Shown here piece by piece: positions 16,342 to 24,092 of a DNA stretch of 64,000 bases (position 1 is the first letter of the stretch; each line of letters starts with the position of its first letter). The notes beneath the pieces were generated by a model. That model searched no databases. It was not told the origin of the DNA and saw only the letters and a program-made list of their open reading frames with translations. Location: the NCBI RefSeq assembly GCF_000025985.1, contig NC_003228.3, positions 2,480,001-2,544,000 of the forward strand, written 5' to 3'. A program made the translations under genes and the position numbers. Origin of the DNA: Bacteroides fragilis NCTC 9343 (GTDB lineage Bacteria; Bacteroidota; Bacteroidia; Bacteroidales; Bacteroidaceae).

Positions 16342-17412
16342 ATGAAGTTACAAGCAATCGCCATATTGACGTTCCTGATCTTTGAGAATGTCATGGCACA
16401 AGAAACGACAACAACAAAATATATAAATTCAACCGATATGGAAGCATTGAAATTGACGCAGGAATGGGATAAGACCTTTCCGCAGAGTGATAAGGTGGAA
16501 CATACGAAAATCACGTTTCACAACCGTTACGGCATTACGCTTGCCGCAGACCTTTACAAGCCGAAAAATACGCAAGGACGTCTGGCAGCCATTGCCGTCA
16601 GTGGCCCTTACGGTGCGGTGAAAGAACAAGTGTCAGGCCGTTATGCCCAGACACTTGCCGAACGAGGCTTTCTGACCATTGCTTTCGATCCCTCCTATTA
16701 CGGCGAAAGTGGTGGTACACCTCGCTATCTTACGTCACCCGAAATCAGTACGGAGGATTTCAGCGCGGCAGTCGATTATCTGACATCCCGTGCGGATGTC
16801 GATCCGGAACGTATCGGAATCTTAGGCATCTGCGGTTGGGGCGGGTTTGCACTTAATGCTGCGGCCAATGACCCTCGTATCAAAGCGACGGTAACATCCA
16901 CTATGTATGATATGAGCCGGGTAAATGCCAACGGGTATTTCGACGCCATGAGCTCCGATGACCGTTACAAATTGCGCGAACAACTCAACGCACAGCGTAC
17001 TGAGGATTATCGTGATGACAGCTATGTACGCGATGGTGGCGTACTTGACCCCGTAACGGACGATACTCCGCAATTCGTCAAGGAGTATCACGACTACTAC
17101 AAGACGGAACGAGGCTACCATCGCCGTTCACCGAACTCCAACGAGGGAATCACGAAAACCAGCGTATTGTCATTCATCAATATGCCACTGCTCACCTATA
17201 TCAGCGAAATCCGCAGTGCCGTGTTGATGATTCATGGAGAAAAAGCTCATTCCCGCTATTTCAGCGAGGATGCCTACAAACGGCTGACGGGTAGTAACAA
17301 GGAACTGTTGATTATACCCGGAGCCAACCATGTCGATTTATACGATAATCTCAACGTGATTCCGTTCGACAAGATAGATGCTTTCTTTAAGAATGCCTTA
17401 AAGGAGAAATAG
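16342..17412 (+). CDS. Exported alpha/beta hydrolase with Cys nucleophile
   Basis: A 356-residue secreted protein (signal near residues 1-19, ENVMAQ). The alpha/beta-hydrolase core is clear: AIAVSGPYGAVKEQ oxyanion region, FDPSYYGESGG, and the nucleophile elbow ILGICGWGGF, where C164 replaces the usual Ser. The catalytic His is probably in PGANHVDLYD. A Cys nucleophile is known from dienelactone hydrolases, so relation to that group is likely. It is cotranscribed with the RibD-like reductase (7-nt gap). The substrate may be a lactone or ester (inference). Confidence 0.88.
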   Translation: MKLQAIAILTFLIFENVMAQETTTTKYINSTDMEALKLTQEWDKTFPQSDKVEHTKITFHNRYGITLAADLYKPKNTQGRLAAIAVSGPYGAVKEQVSGRYAQTLAERGFLTIAFDPSYYGESGGTPRYLTSPEISTEDFSAAVDYLTSRADVDPERIGILGICGWGGFALNAAANDPRIKATVTSTMYDMSRVNANGYFDAMSSDDRYKLREQLNAQRTEDYRDDSYVRDGGVLDPVTDDTPQFVKEYHDYYKTERGYHRRSPNSNEGITKTSVLSFINMPLLTYISEIRSAVLMIHGEKAHSRYFSEDAYKRLTGSNKELLIIPGANHVDLYDNLNVIPFDKIDAFFKNALKEK

Positions 17413-17488
17413 GCTTTAAATTTTTAGTAAAATTTGGTAGGAATTTTCTCCACTCATGCTTGTGAGAATCCGGTAAAAGAAAGAATCA

Positions 17489-18724
17489 ATGAATAAGGAA
17501 ATAGACATAAAAGACATGGCACCCGTGAAGGCCTCGGAACGCCATGTCATCCTCGATGCTCTAAGAGGATTTGCATTGCTGGGAATCTGCTTTGCCAACT
17601 TTCCGGAATTCTCGCTTTACACTTTTCAAAAACCGGAAATTACGGAGGCTATGCCTACGGCGGAAATAGACAAGATAGTCCGCTTTCTTCAATACCTTTT
17701 CGTGGACGGTAAGTTCTACACCATATTCTCGCTGCTGTTCGGTATCGGATTCTCAATCATAATCAGCAACGCGGTTAAAAAGGGAACGGACGGATTCCGT
17801 ATTTTTTACCGGCGGATGATTGTTCTGGCCGCCATTGGTTTTCTGCATCTGATGTTTATCTGGAGTGGGGACATCTTGTTGTTGTATGCCTTATTGGGCA
17901 TGTTGCTCCCTCTTTTCCGGCATGTTTCGGACAGAGTGTTGCTGGGGACTTCCGCTGTCTTATTGCTACTTCCTATTCTGATTGATTGGTTGGCCGGTAC
18001 ATTCGGAGTGTCCCGGTCGGCTCCCGCAGTGCGAATGCAACAGCACTATTGCAATTTATATGGTATAACGGAATATAACTTCGGAATCTGGCTACGCGAC
18101 GCGGAAAACTACGGAGGGGTCTTTCAATTCCTGGTACAAGGTGCATGGGTGCGCTTGCAGGAATTTATCGACGGCAATCGCTATTTTAAGGTATTGGGAT
18201 TGTTCTTATTGGGCTTCTACATCGGACGAAAGCAAATATACGCCGATCTTGAGGCCAATCGGGTACTACTGAAAAAAACGGTGACATACGGTTTTCTGCT
18301 GGGACTTCCCCTATCCGTTCTCTATGCCTGGAGTGCGGTAAACGGGCATCCTTTCGGAACGACTGCACACACCGCCATCTATACGGCAAGTGTCTATCCT
18401 TTAGGTTTTGCATACGTTTCTGCTATCTGTCTCCTGTATCTGCATGGTAGAGAGTGGTGCTTGTGGCGCTGTCTTGCCGCTCCGGGGAGAATGGCACTGA
18501 CTAATTACGTGGGACAGTCGGTATGGGGCATGGTTCTCTTCTACGGTATCGGCTTCGGACTGGGGGCCGGCATTGGATTGACAGGAACAGAATCCATAGC
18601 TTTCTACGTCTTTCTTGTCCAGATGGCATTCAGTGTCCTATGGCTCTCCTATTTCCGCTTTGGGCCTCTGGAATGGGGCTGGCGGATGCTGACTTATGGG
18701 AAGTGGTTAAAAATAAGGAAATAA
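17489..18724 (+). CDS. DUF418 family integral membrane protein
   Basis: A 411-residue protein with about nine to ten membrane segments. The opening VILDALRGFALLGICFANFPEF and the C-terminal stretch GRMALTNYVGQSVWGMVLFYG with SYFRFGPLEWGWRMLTYG are the DUF418/DUF405 signature (YeiB-like). The role is unknown; distant kinship with acyltransferase-3 membrane enzymes has been suggested for the fold. It follows the hydrolase after 76 nt, where I see no class I or II operator, so it may be read through from upstream. The next gene starts 39 nt later. Confidence 0.9.
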   Translation: MNKEIDIKDMAPVKASERHVILDALRGFALLGICFANFPEFSLYTFQKPEITEAMPTAEIDKIVRFLQYLFVDGKFYTIFSLLFGIGFSIIISNAVKKGTDGFRIFYRRMIVLAAIGFLHLMFIWSGDILLLYALLGMLLPLFRHVSDRVLLGTSAVLLLLPILIDWLAGTFGVSRSAPAVRMQQHYCNLYGITEYNFGIWLRDAENYGGVFQFLVQGAWVRLQEFIDGNRYFKVLGLFLLGFYIGRKQIYADLEANRVLLKKTVTYGFLLGLPLSVLYAWSAVNGHPFGTTAHTAIYTASVYPLGFAYVSAICLLYLHGREWCLWRCLAAPGRMALTNYVGQSVWGMVLFYGIGFGLGAGIGLTGTESIAFYVFLVQMAFSVLWLSYFRFGPLEWGWRMLTYGKWLKIRK

Positions 18725-18763
18725 AGTAATTCAATAATAATCTCACTCTAAAAAGATAATAGT

Positions 18764-19780
18764 ATGGATAAAAGGAAATTAGGACAGCTGGAAGTATCTC
18801 CGATAGGAATGGGATGTATGGGATTCAGCCACGGTTACGGGCAAGTGCCACCCGAAGCGTATACCATAGAAGCCATCCGCGGGGCATACGACTACGGCTG
18901 CACGCATTTCGATACGGCGGAAGCCTATGGCAAAGAACAATTCTACGCCGGACATAACGAGGAATTGGTGGGTAAGGCGATTGAACCGTTCCGTAAGAAG
19001 GTGGTGCTCGCCACCAAATTTCATATTGGTGAACTCTCGAAACCGGACGAGACGAATCTCTACCGGGAGGTACGCCGGCATCTTGAAGATTCCATGAGCA
19101 GACTTCGTACGGATTATATCGACCTGTATTACCTGCACCGTATCAGTGAGGCAGTCCGGCTTGAGGATGTGGCAACCGTCATGGGACGGCTTATTCAGGA
19201 AGGACTGATACGTGGTTGGGGATTGTCGCAAGTATCGGCCGACCAGATACGGGCGGCACATAAGATTACTCCATTATCCGCCGTCCAGAACATCTATTCG
19301 ATGGTGGAACGCGATTGCGAAACGGAGATTTTTCCGGTATGCCTTGAAAAAGGAATCGGAGTCGTACCGTTCTCGCCGATTGCAAGCGGATTCCTTTCGG
19401 GCAAGGTAACGCCACAGGATCAGTTCGGCTTCGATGACGTGCGGAAATTCGTCCCCCAATTATCGAAAGAGAATATCGAGGCCAACCAGCCCATACTCGA
19501 TTTGCTGCATCGGTTCGCTGTGGAGAAACATGCTACCAACGCCCAGATATCGCTTGCGTGGATGCTCCATAAATATCCCAATGTCGTACCTATTCCCGGT
19601 TCCAAGAATCAGGAAAGGATTCTGGAGAATCTGGGAGCTTGGAATGTCACGCTTTCCGATGATGAATTCCGGCAGCTACAATCAGCGTTGGATGAATGTA
19701 AAGTACACGGACATCGTGGGTGTGTGGAAACGGAACAGACGAGTTTCGGTAAACAATGGAGTGAAGAAACAGATAAGTGA
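18764..19780 (+). CDS. Aldo/keto reductase
   Basis: A 338-residue cytosolic AKR. The catalytic tetrad is in THFDTAEAYGKE (D, Y), VLATKFHIG (K) and YYLHRI (H). VVPIPGSKNQERILENL is the cofactor-phosphate loop. It resembles the AKR11/AKR13 group of broad-specificity NADPH carbonyl reductases and is closely similar in layout to the Tat-exported copy at 14399, but without an export signal. It is followed by a class I operator that belongs to the next, broken gene. Confidence 0.93.
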   Translation: MDKRKLGQLEVSPIGMGCMGFSHGYGQVPPEAYTIEAIRGAYDYGCTHFDTAEAYGKEQFYAGHNEELVGKAIEPFRKKVVLATKFHIGELSKPDETNLYREVRRHLEDSMSRLRTDYIDLYYLHRISEAVRLEDVATVMGRLIQEGLIRGWGLSQVSADQIRAAHKITPLSAVQNIYSMVERDCETEIFPVCLEKGIGVVPFSPIASGFLSGKVTPQDQFGFDDVRKFVPQLSKENIEANQPILDLLHRFAVEKHATNAQISLAWMLHKYPNVVPIPGSKNQERILENLGAWNVTLSDDEFRQLQSALDECKVHGHRGCVETEQTSFGKQWSEETDK

Positions 19781-19827
19781 ATTAAGTCACATTCAGTCCG
19801 GTACTGAATAATCAAGAAAAAAGGTAG

Positions 19828-19894
19828 TGAACTTCCTGGCAAAACAAATTGAGCCTCGCAGCAAAGACGTTGCGGGGCTTTGCCTTTACCTTTG
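19828..19894 (+). promoter_or_regulatory. Class I tandem-repeat operator and promoter
   Basis: Repeats at 19828-19849 (TGAACTTCCTGGCAAAA) and 19850-19871 (TGAGCCTCGCAGCAAAG) precede the TACCTTTG -7 box at 19887-19894, with the second repeat 37 nt before it. The promoter leads into a truncated flavodoxin gene. It is the last class I site, at the right edge of the GC-rich block. Confidence 0.75.
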
Positions 19895-19924
19895 TATCAA
19901 AGGAATAACTTAAAAATAGCAGAT

Positions 19925-20090
19925 ATGAAAACGAAACTCTTATTTTTCTTTGTATGGCTTGTGTTGTCCGTTACGGGTTGTTCCGCAGGTGAACCCTAAA
20001 CGGATTTGCCAAGTACATCTCCGGTTGAAAAACCGGAAGAACCTGTCGAACCTTTCGGGGATGAAAAAGTGTTGATTGTCTATTTTTCGG
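19925..20090 (+). pseudogene. Truncated flavodoxin lipoprotein gene
   Basis: It starts with a lipoprotein signal (LSVTGCSAGEP, lipobox VTGC). A TAA at 19997-19999 then interrupts a frame that continues TDLPSTSPVEKPEEPVEPFG and VLIVYFS, the first strand and start of the FMN loop of flavodoxins. The match stops exactly at YFS near 20087, where mobile-element sequence begins. So this is a second exported flavodoxin, broken by a nonsense change (probably CAA to TAA) and by the element boundary. Confidence 0.8.
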
Positions 20091-20295
20091 TTCTTCTTTA
20101 AATTTGGTGGTAAATTCTTTATTTCTTTATTTTCAAGTTGATAATTGTTCTTTTTGTTTGCTTTTATAAGAAAAAATAGACACAGGCTGAATAAGATAAC
20201 TTAAGTTTCGGAAGTGAGTTTACGCCGTCTGAACCGGTATCTTCATCCTTGTACCTTTTTTCAATTAACATTGTTAACGCCTTTTGCAGGTTCGT

Positions 20296-21342
20296 GAATT
20301 CAACAAGCAAGTGCAAATTTACAACAAGTAAGAGGAAAACATCTCAAATGGTGTTGAGAAATCCAATTTTTTTCTTGGTCTGTTATTGATTTTATTCATA
20401 ATAGCGTCAATATCGGTGTCATTTATTTTTTTTATAGGTGAAGACTTTGGAATATATTGTCTTATGAGTCCATTGGCATTCTCTATGGCTCCCTTCTGCC
20501 ATGAAGAGTATGGATCAGCAAAATACACAGTGGAATCAAGCCCTTTGGCAATAGCTTTGTGGGCATAAAACTCACATCCGTTATCCGTGGTAACGGTCTT
20601 GATGTTTCCTTTGTATGGTGACAAGAGTTGTATTGCTGCTTTCGCAAGTTCTTCAGCATCCTTTCCAAACTTGAGCTTCTTCATGAACAGCATGTTCGTA
20701 CTACGTTCCACTATCGTAAGGATGGCTCCTTGATTATTGCCGCCAACGATGGTATCCATCTCAAAGTCTCCGAATCGCTTGCCGTCAGCCTCAGGAGGCC
20801 GTTGGTGTATACTTGCCCTGTCCGGTATCATGGTATGTTTTCCGACAGGTCTGCGACGGTGCTTCAGTTGATGCCGGCAATACTTATACAAGCTACCTCT
20901 TTCGATGTACTTGTCTTTACGGATGATGGCGTAGATTGTCTCATGTGAAATTCTGACACCGTTTCTTGCCAAATAGCCTGATATTTGTTCCGGAGACCAC
21001 TGTTCATGTTTCAGCAAGTCTATAGCCATAGTACGGACATAGGGCTTGACAGAACGGTTGCCGGGAGCCTTATGTCTGCGTTTGTCTGCCTGACGCTGCG
21101 CCTTGTCCCACTTATACACTCCACGTGAACTGGAATTGCGCTCCAGTTCGCGTGTAATGGTGGAATTACTCACTCCAATAGCTTTCGCTATCTCGCTTTT
21201 CCTACACTTCTTTTGAAGTAACACGGAAATTGTGTATCTTTGTTCTGAGGTTAGTTGTTTGTACATAAGCAATGCAAAGTTAACTAATCATGAGGAGATT
21301 TCGGTCTCCTCTTTCTGTTTGTTCACATTGCTTGTTGTATTC
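20296..21342 (-). mobile_element. IS30-family insertion sequence (IS4351-like)
   Basis: Terminal inverted repeats GAATTCAACAAGCAA (20296-20310) and its inverse at 21328-21342 (14 of 15 positions equal) enclose one transposase gene. The resulting length of about 1.05 kb is normal for the family. I see no convincing target duplication. The ends were found by eye and could be a few bases off. It interrupts an older IS remnant at the border between the GC-rich block and the metal efflux genes. Confidence 0.75.
20319..21272 (-). CDS. IS30-family transposase
   Basis: A 317-residue protein. The N-terminal HTH reads LTSEQRYTISVLLQKK and KSEIAKAIGVSNSTITREL, the classic IS30 start. The DDE catalytic residues are in FEMDTIVGGNN (D), VTTDNGCEF (D) and QKGAIENANGLIRQY (E), and the C-terminal NNRPRKKLDFSTPFE is also typical. 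Full length for the family, so it may be active. Codon 3 is also ATG, so the start may be two codons later. A hairpin lies in its leader at 21292-21311. Confidence 0.95.
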   Translation of the reverse strand: MLMYKQLTSEQRYTISVLLQKKCRKSEIAKAIGVSNSTITRELERNSSSRGVYKWDKAQRQADKRRHKAPGNRSVKPYVRTMAIDLLKHEQWSPEQISGYLARNGVRISHETIYAIIRKDKYIERGSLYKYCRHQLKHRRRPVGKHTMIPDRASIHQRPPEADGKRFGDFEMDTIVGGNNQGAILTIVERSTNMLFMKKLKFGKDAEELAKAAIQLLSPYKGNIKTVTTDNGCEFYAHKAIAKGLDSTVYFADPYSSWQKGAIENANGLIRQYIPKSSPIKKINDTDIDAIMNKINNRPRKKLDFSTPFEMFSSYLL

Positions 21343-21382
21343 TCTTTAACGGTTCCGCTCTCAGGAGACTTTGCGTCTCCTG
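21292..21382. repeat. Two hairpins with related GGAGA stems
   Basis: GAGGAGA-TTTCGG-TCTCCTC at 21292-21311 and CAGGAGAC-TTTGC-GTCTCCTG at 21362-21382 are perfect stems with short loops. The first is inside the IS30 copy, between the right inverted repeat and the transposase start; the second is outside it. The first could limit transposase translation or readthrough from outside (inference). Confidence 0.6.
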
Positions 21383-21883
21383 CCGCTGAGGCAAACCAAT
21401 GCAGTGTTTTTCATGGTTGAGGGCTTACGACACACTGTCGTTTTTGCACTTCTATCTTGAACTTACAGTTGTCAGGTTCTTGTGCGCAAATAACAAGTCT
21501 TTTGCATTTAAAGAACTTCTTATTCACATCCAAAGAACAAGCTTTAACTCTGTGTTAAAACAAAGCTTTTGAAGACAGAAATCTTACTTTTTAAAGATAT
21601 TGATTTTCAGCTGGTTTAGTATAAAATACGCTTCTTCACTTCACGGATGGATTCTTCAGGAGAAAGCTGGGATACTTGCTTTTTTGTCAACTATAAACGA
21701 GGGTTTACACTTCTGAAAACTGAATTAGATTCCATGAGTAAAAGAAAACTTACCACCAAATGGCCTTTGAGTAACTTGATATATTAATATGAATCTGTTT
21801 GTGAAGTTAAAATAATAGGTTCTATAACAAATGGGGTTTAGAACAAAAAATTGAGAAAAATAACATTGTAACATGTTTGCAAC
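21343..21883. other. Gene-free stretch, IS debris then promoter region
   Basis: Up to 21761 this is debris of the older IS described above, with fragments of a minus-strand reading frame. From 21762 to 21883 it is AT-rich with no gene; it leads to the promoter of the His-rich protein gene. Confidence 0.45.
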
Positions 21884-21912
21884 TTGGTTGCAAGAAATAT
21901 ACTCTATTTTTG
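21884..21912 (+). promoter_or_regulatory. Bacteroidetes-type promoter
   Basis: TATTTTTG at 21905-21912 fits the -7 box and TTGG at 21884 is a possible -33 element. It places the transcript start after the upstream ATG at 21873, which is why the start at 21936 was chosen for the next gene. Confidence 0.5.
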
Positions 21913-21935
21913 TCCCGAAAGTAAAAACCAAACAG

Positions 21936-22358
21936 ATGAAGCGTATCTTTTTCGTATATCCACTTGCCATAGCGACACTATTCTTAATAGTGCTTTCCGC
22001 TATTCCGCATCACCATCATAAAGAGATGATGTGTACGGTGATGGAATTATGTGAACAAGACGATATCTACAATGATGGGCATACGGATCATGAGGCGGGG
22101 CAAGATGCACATAATGAAAACACCTGTGTATCACAAGCTGGTTATATTTTTCCTTCCAGCGTTGATAAAAGTAATCTGCATGATGGAAGCCTGATGAATA
22201 TCCACTTGCCGGTTCTATATCTGTTTGCTGACATTCTGACTATTCATTTCGATATACCAATCTCTGAAAACACATACGATAGGTATGTTGTCTCTTATAC
22301 GTCCGTAGTGTTGGGTGAGAGCAGCGGATTGCGTGCTCCTCCCTATTTTTTCTCTTAA
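21936..22358 (+). CDS. DUF6769-like His-rich membrane-anchored protein
   Basis: About 140 residues from the ATG at 21936: one membrane segment (IFFVYPLAIATLFLIVLSAI), then PHHHHKEMMC and an acidic His-rich stretch with two Cys (MELCEQDD, HTDHEAGQDAH, NTCVSQ). This composition suggests metal binding on the periplasmic side. The longer frame from 21873 would begin upstream of the promoter. Such small proteins usually accompany CzcCBA-type efflux genes in Bacteroides, as here. The family name is from memory, the metal role an inference. Confidence 0.7.
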   Translation: MKRIFFVYPLAIATLFLIVLSAIPHHHHKEMMCTVMELCEQDDIYNDGHTDHEAGQDAHNENTCVSQAGYIFPSSVDKSNLHDGSLMNIHLPVLYLFADILTIHFDIPISENTYDRYVVSYTSVVLGESSGLRAPPYFFS

Positions 22359-22865
22359 GTATTTATTGCAGGGTTTATAATACTGTAATATCTGCTATTC
22401 TTTCCGGTAACTGTAATCAGTTACCTCCAATATTTATCTTTTGATAATTAGATTTCACCACTTTGGGAGAAAGCCCAAACGAACCAGAATCGGTAATGAC
22501 AGGGATATGTGCTCTGACTGTTTATGACACGGTTAAAACTTTCTTGGCTAATCAATTATGGAACAAAATATGAGGTTGTCAATCAATGTGAAATCGAAAT
22601 TTTGGATAGACGATATTTTCCCTTTCAGATAGACCATTGCTGCCTGAACAGGGCTTCTTGGGGGCAACGATTATTAGTTCGGTGATATGCTTGCAGATGC
22701 CGGAATGGGTATTCTCAGTATTCGTGTTGTTTATTGGCACTATTCTGTATTACAGAGGAAACTCTCAAACAAAAAAAATGGGGGAGTAGCCTTGTCTTTG
22801 CGTTGTTTTACAATGGTTGGCAAGGTTGTCCTTCCTTTTCAATTCAACTTTAAAATATAACAAAA
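22359..22865 (+). other. Gene-free stretch with possible membrane-protein remnant
   Basis: No intact gene. Around 22670-22790 one frame reads GATIISSVICLQMPEWVFSV and FVLFIGTILYYRGNS before a stop, a hydrophobic C-terminal-like piece. It could be the end of a decayed transporter (TauE/SafE-like is one thought). Upstream of it only stop-rich sequence is seen. The last 60 nt are the leader of the efflux operon. Confidence 0.35.
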
Positions 22866-24074
22866 ATGAAAATATATATATTTATTATACTGGCTGCGGC
22901 CACTTCAATCTCCCTGATATCTTGCGATTCGAAACAGAGTGACACCCGCTCGGCCTCTTCCTCAGAGGTTCACCGGAATGACGACGGTCATGATCATCGG
23001 GAAAGTGATGGAGACAACCATAGTGAAATAGAGAACTCCGGCAAGGGACATGAGGACGAAATCATTTTCACTCGGCAACAGGCGGAAGCTATCGGGTTGG
23101 AGATATATAATGTGGTACCCGGATCTTTTGCACAGGTAATCAGAACCAGCGGACAGATACAGGCAGCCCAAGGAGATGAAGAAACTATTGTCGCCACGAC
23201 CAATGGTGTCGTATCTTTTCCCGGACAAAACATCATCGAAGGAGCAACTGTTGGTGTGGGAAGTACTATTGTAACCATTTCAGCTAAAAATCTTTATGAA
23301 GGAGATCCGGTGGCAAAAGCCAAGATTGCCTATGAAACTGCCTTGAAAGAGTATCAGCGTGCAGAAGGTCTGGTAAAGGATAAGATTATTTCCGCTAAAG
23401 AGTTCGAACAGACTCGTATGAAATATGAAAATGCCAGAACTGCTTATGAAGCCCAAGCTGCCAATGTAACTGTTTCCGGGGTAAAAGTTACTTCTCCCAT
23501 CAGTGGATATGTCAAAAACAGGCTGGTGAGTCAGGGGGAATACGTGACTGTCGGACAGCCTGTTGCTACAATTTCCAAGAACCGGAGATTGCAACTGCGA
23601 GCCGATGTTTCAGAAAACTATTTCAATGAACTTAAGAAAATCAGGGGAGCCAACTTCATGGTATCCTACAATAACAAGGTTTATAGGTTGGAAGATCTTC
23701 ACGGGCGTTTATTATCCTTTGGCAAAGCCGCTGCTGAATCTTCTTTCTATATCCCGATTACTTTTGAGTTCGATAATATCGGTGATTTCATTCCCGGTTC
23801 TTATGTAGAGGTATACCTGCTCACCACTCCCCAAAATAACGTATTTTCTATTCCTGTTACTGCATTGACGGAAGAACAGGGTATCTATTTTGTCTACCTG
23901 CAAATAGCAGAGGAGGAGTTCGTGAAGCGTGAAGTCGGTATCGGAGAGAGTGACGGTAAAAACGTGAGAATACTTTCTGGCTTGAAAGAGGGTGAGAGAG
24001 TGGTCGTTAAAGGTGCTTATCAGGTAAAGCTGGCTTCTAGTTCATCGGTGTTGCCCGAAGGGCATAGTCATTAA
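22866..24074 (+). CDS. czcB: CzcB/CusB-type RND efflux periplasmic adaptor lipoprotein
   Basis: A 402-residue lipoprotein (lipobox LISC) with a His/Asp-rich N-terminal stretch (DDGHDHRESDGDNH) and a C-terminal EGHSH, both likely metal ligands. Next come the membrane-fusion features: the lipoyl half-motif VVSFPGQNIIEGATV, a helical hairpin (about residues 150-200), the second half-motif VTSPISGYVKNRLVSQGEYV, and a beta-barrel with IPVTALTEE. It links the inner-membrane RND pump to the outer-membrane channel for export of divalent or monovalent metal ions. It leads a three-gene operon with an 18-nt gap to the pump gene. Confidence 0.95.
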   Translation: MKIYIFIILAAATSISLISCDSKQSDTRSASSSEVHRNDDGHDHRESDGDNHSEIENSGKGHEDEIIFTRQQAEAIGLEIYNVVPGSFAQVIRTSGQIQAAQGDEETIVATTNGVVSFPGQNIIEGATVGVGSTIVTISAKNLYEGDPVAKAKIAYETALKEYQRAEGLVKDKIISAKEFEQTRMKYENARTAYEAQAANVTVSGVKVTSPISGYVKNRLVSQGEYVTVGQPVATISKNRRLQLRADVSENYFNELKKIRGANFMVSYNNKVYRLEDLHGRLLSFGKAAAESSFYIPITFEFDNIGDFIPGSYVEVYLLTTPQNNVFSIPVTALTEEQGIYFVYLQIAEEEFVKREVGIGESDGKNVRILSGLKEGERVVVKGAYQVKLASSSSVLPEGHSH

Positions 24075-24092
24075 TTATAAAAGGAAGAAATC

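Larger units (their letters stand above)
20090..21761. mobile_element. Remnant of an older IS flanking the IS30 copy
   Basis: ATTTGGTGGTAA at 20102-20113 recurs inverted at 21750-21761, with further matches inward, and the flavodoxin gene stops just outside the left copy. Within it, outside the IS30 copy, the minus strand holds a start-like piece (MESNSVFRSVNPRL, stop, LTKKQVSQLSPEESIREVKK) and, at the left, a C-terminal-looking piece (KALTMLIEKRYKDEDTG to a stop near 20170). About 610 bp remain when the inner element is removed, less than most complete IS. I read this as a decayed IS of unknown family that was later hit by IS30. Confidence 0.5.

Noticed and set aside
21232..21420. 62-codon frame across the IS30 end
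   Set aside because: Overlaps the transposase start and hairpins on the other strand; a shadow frame.
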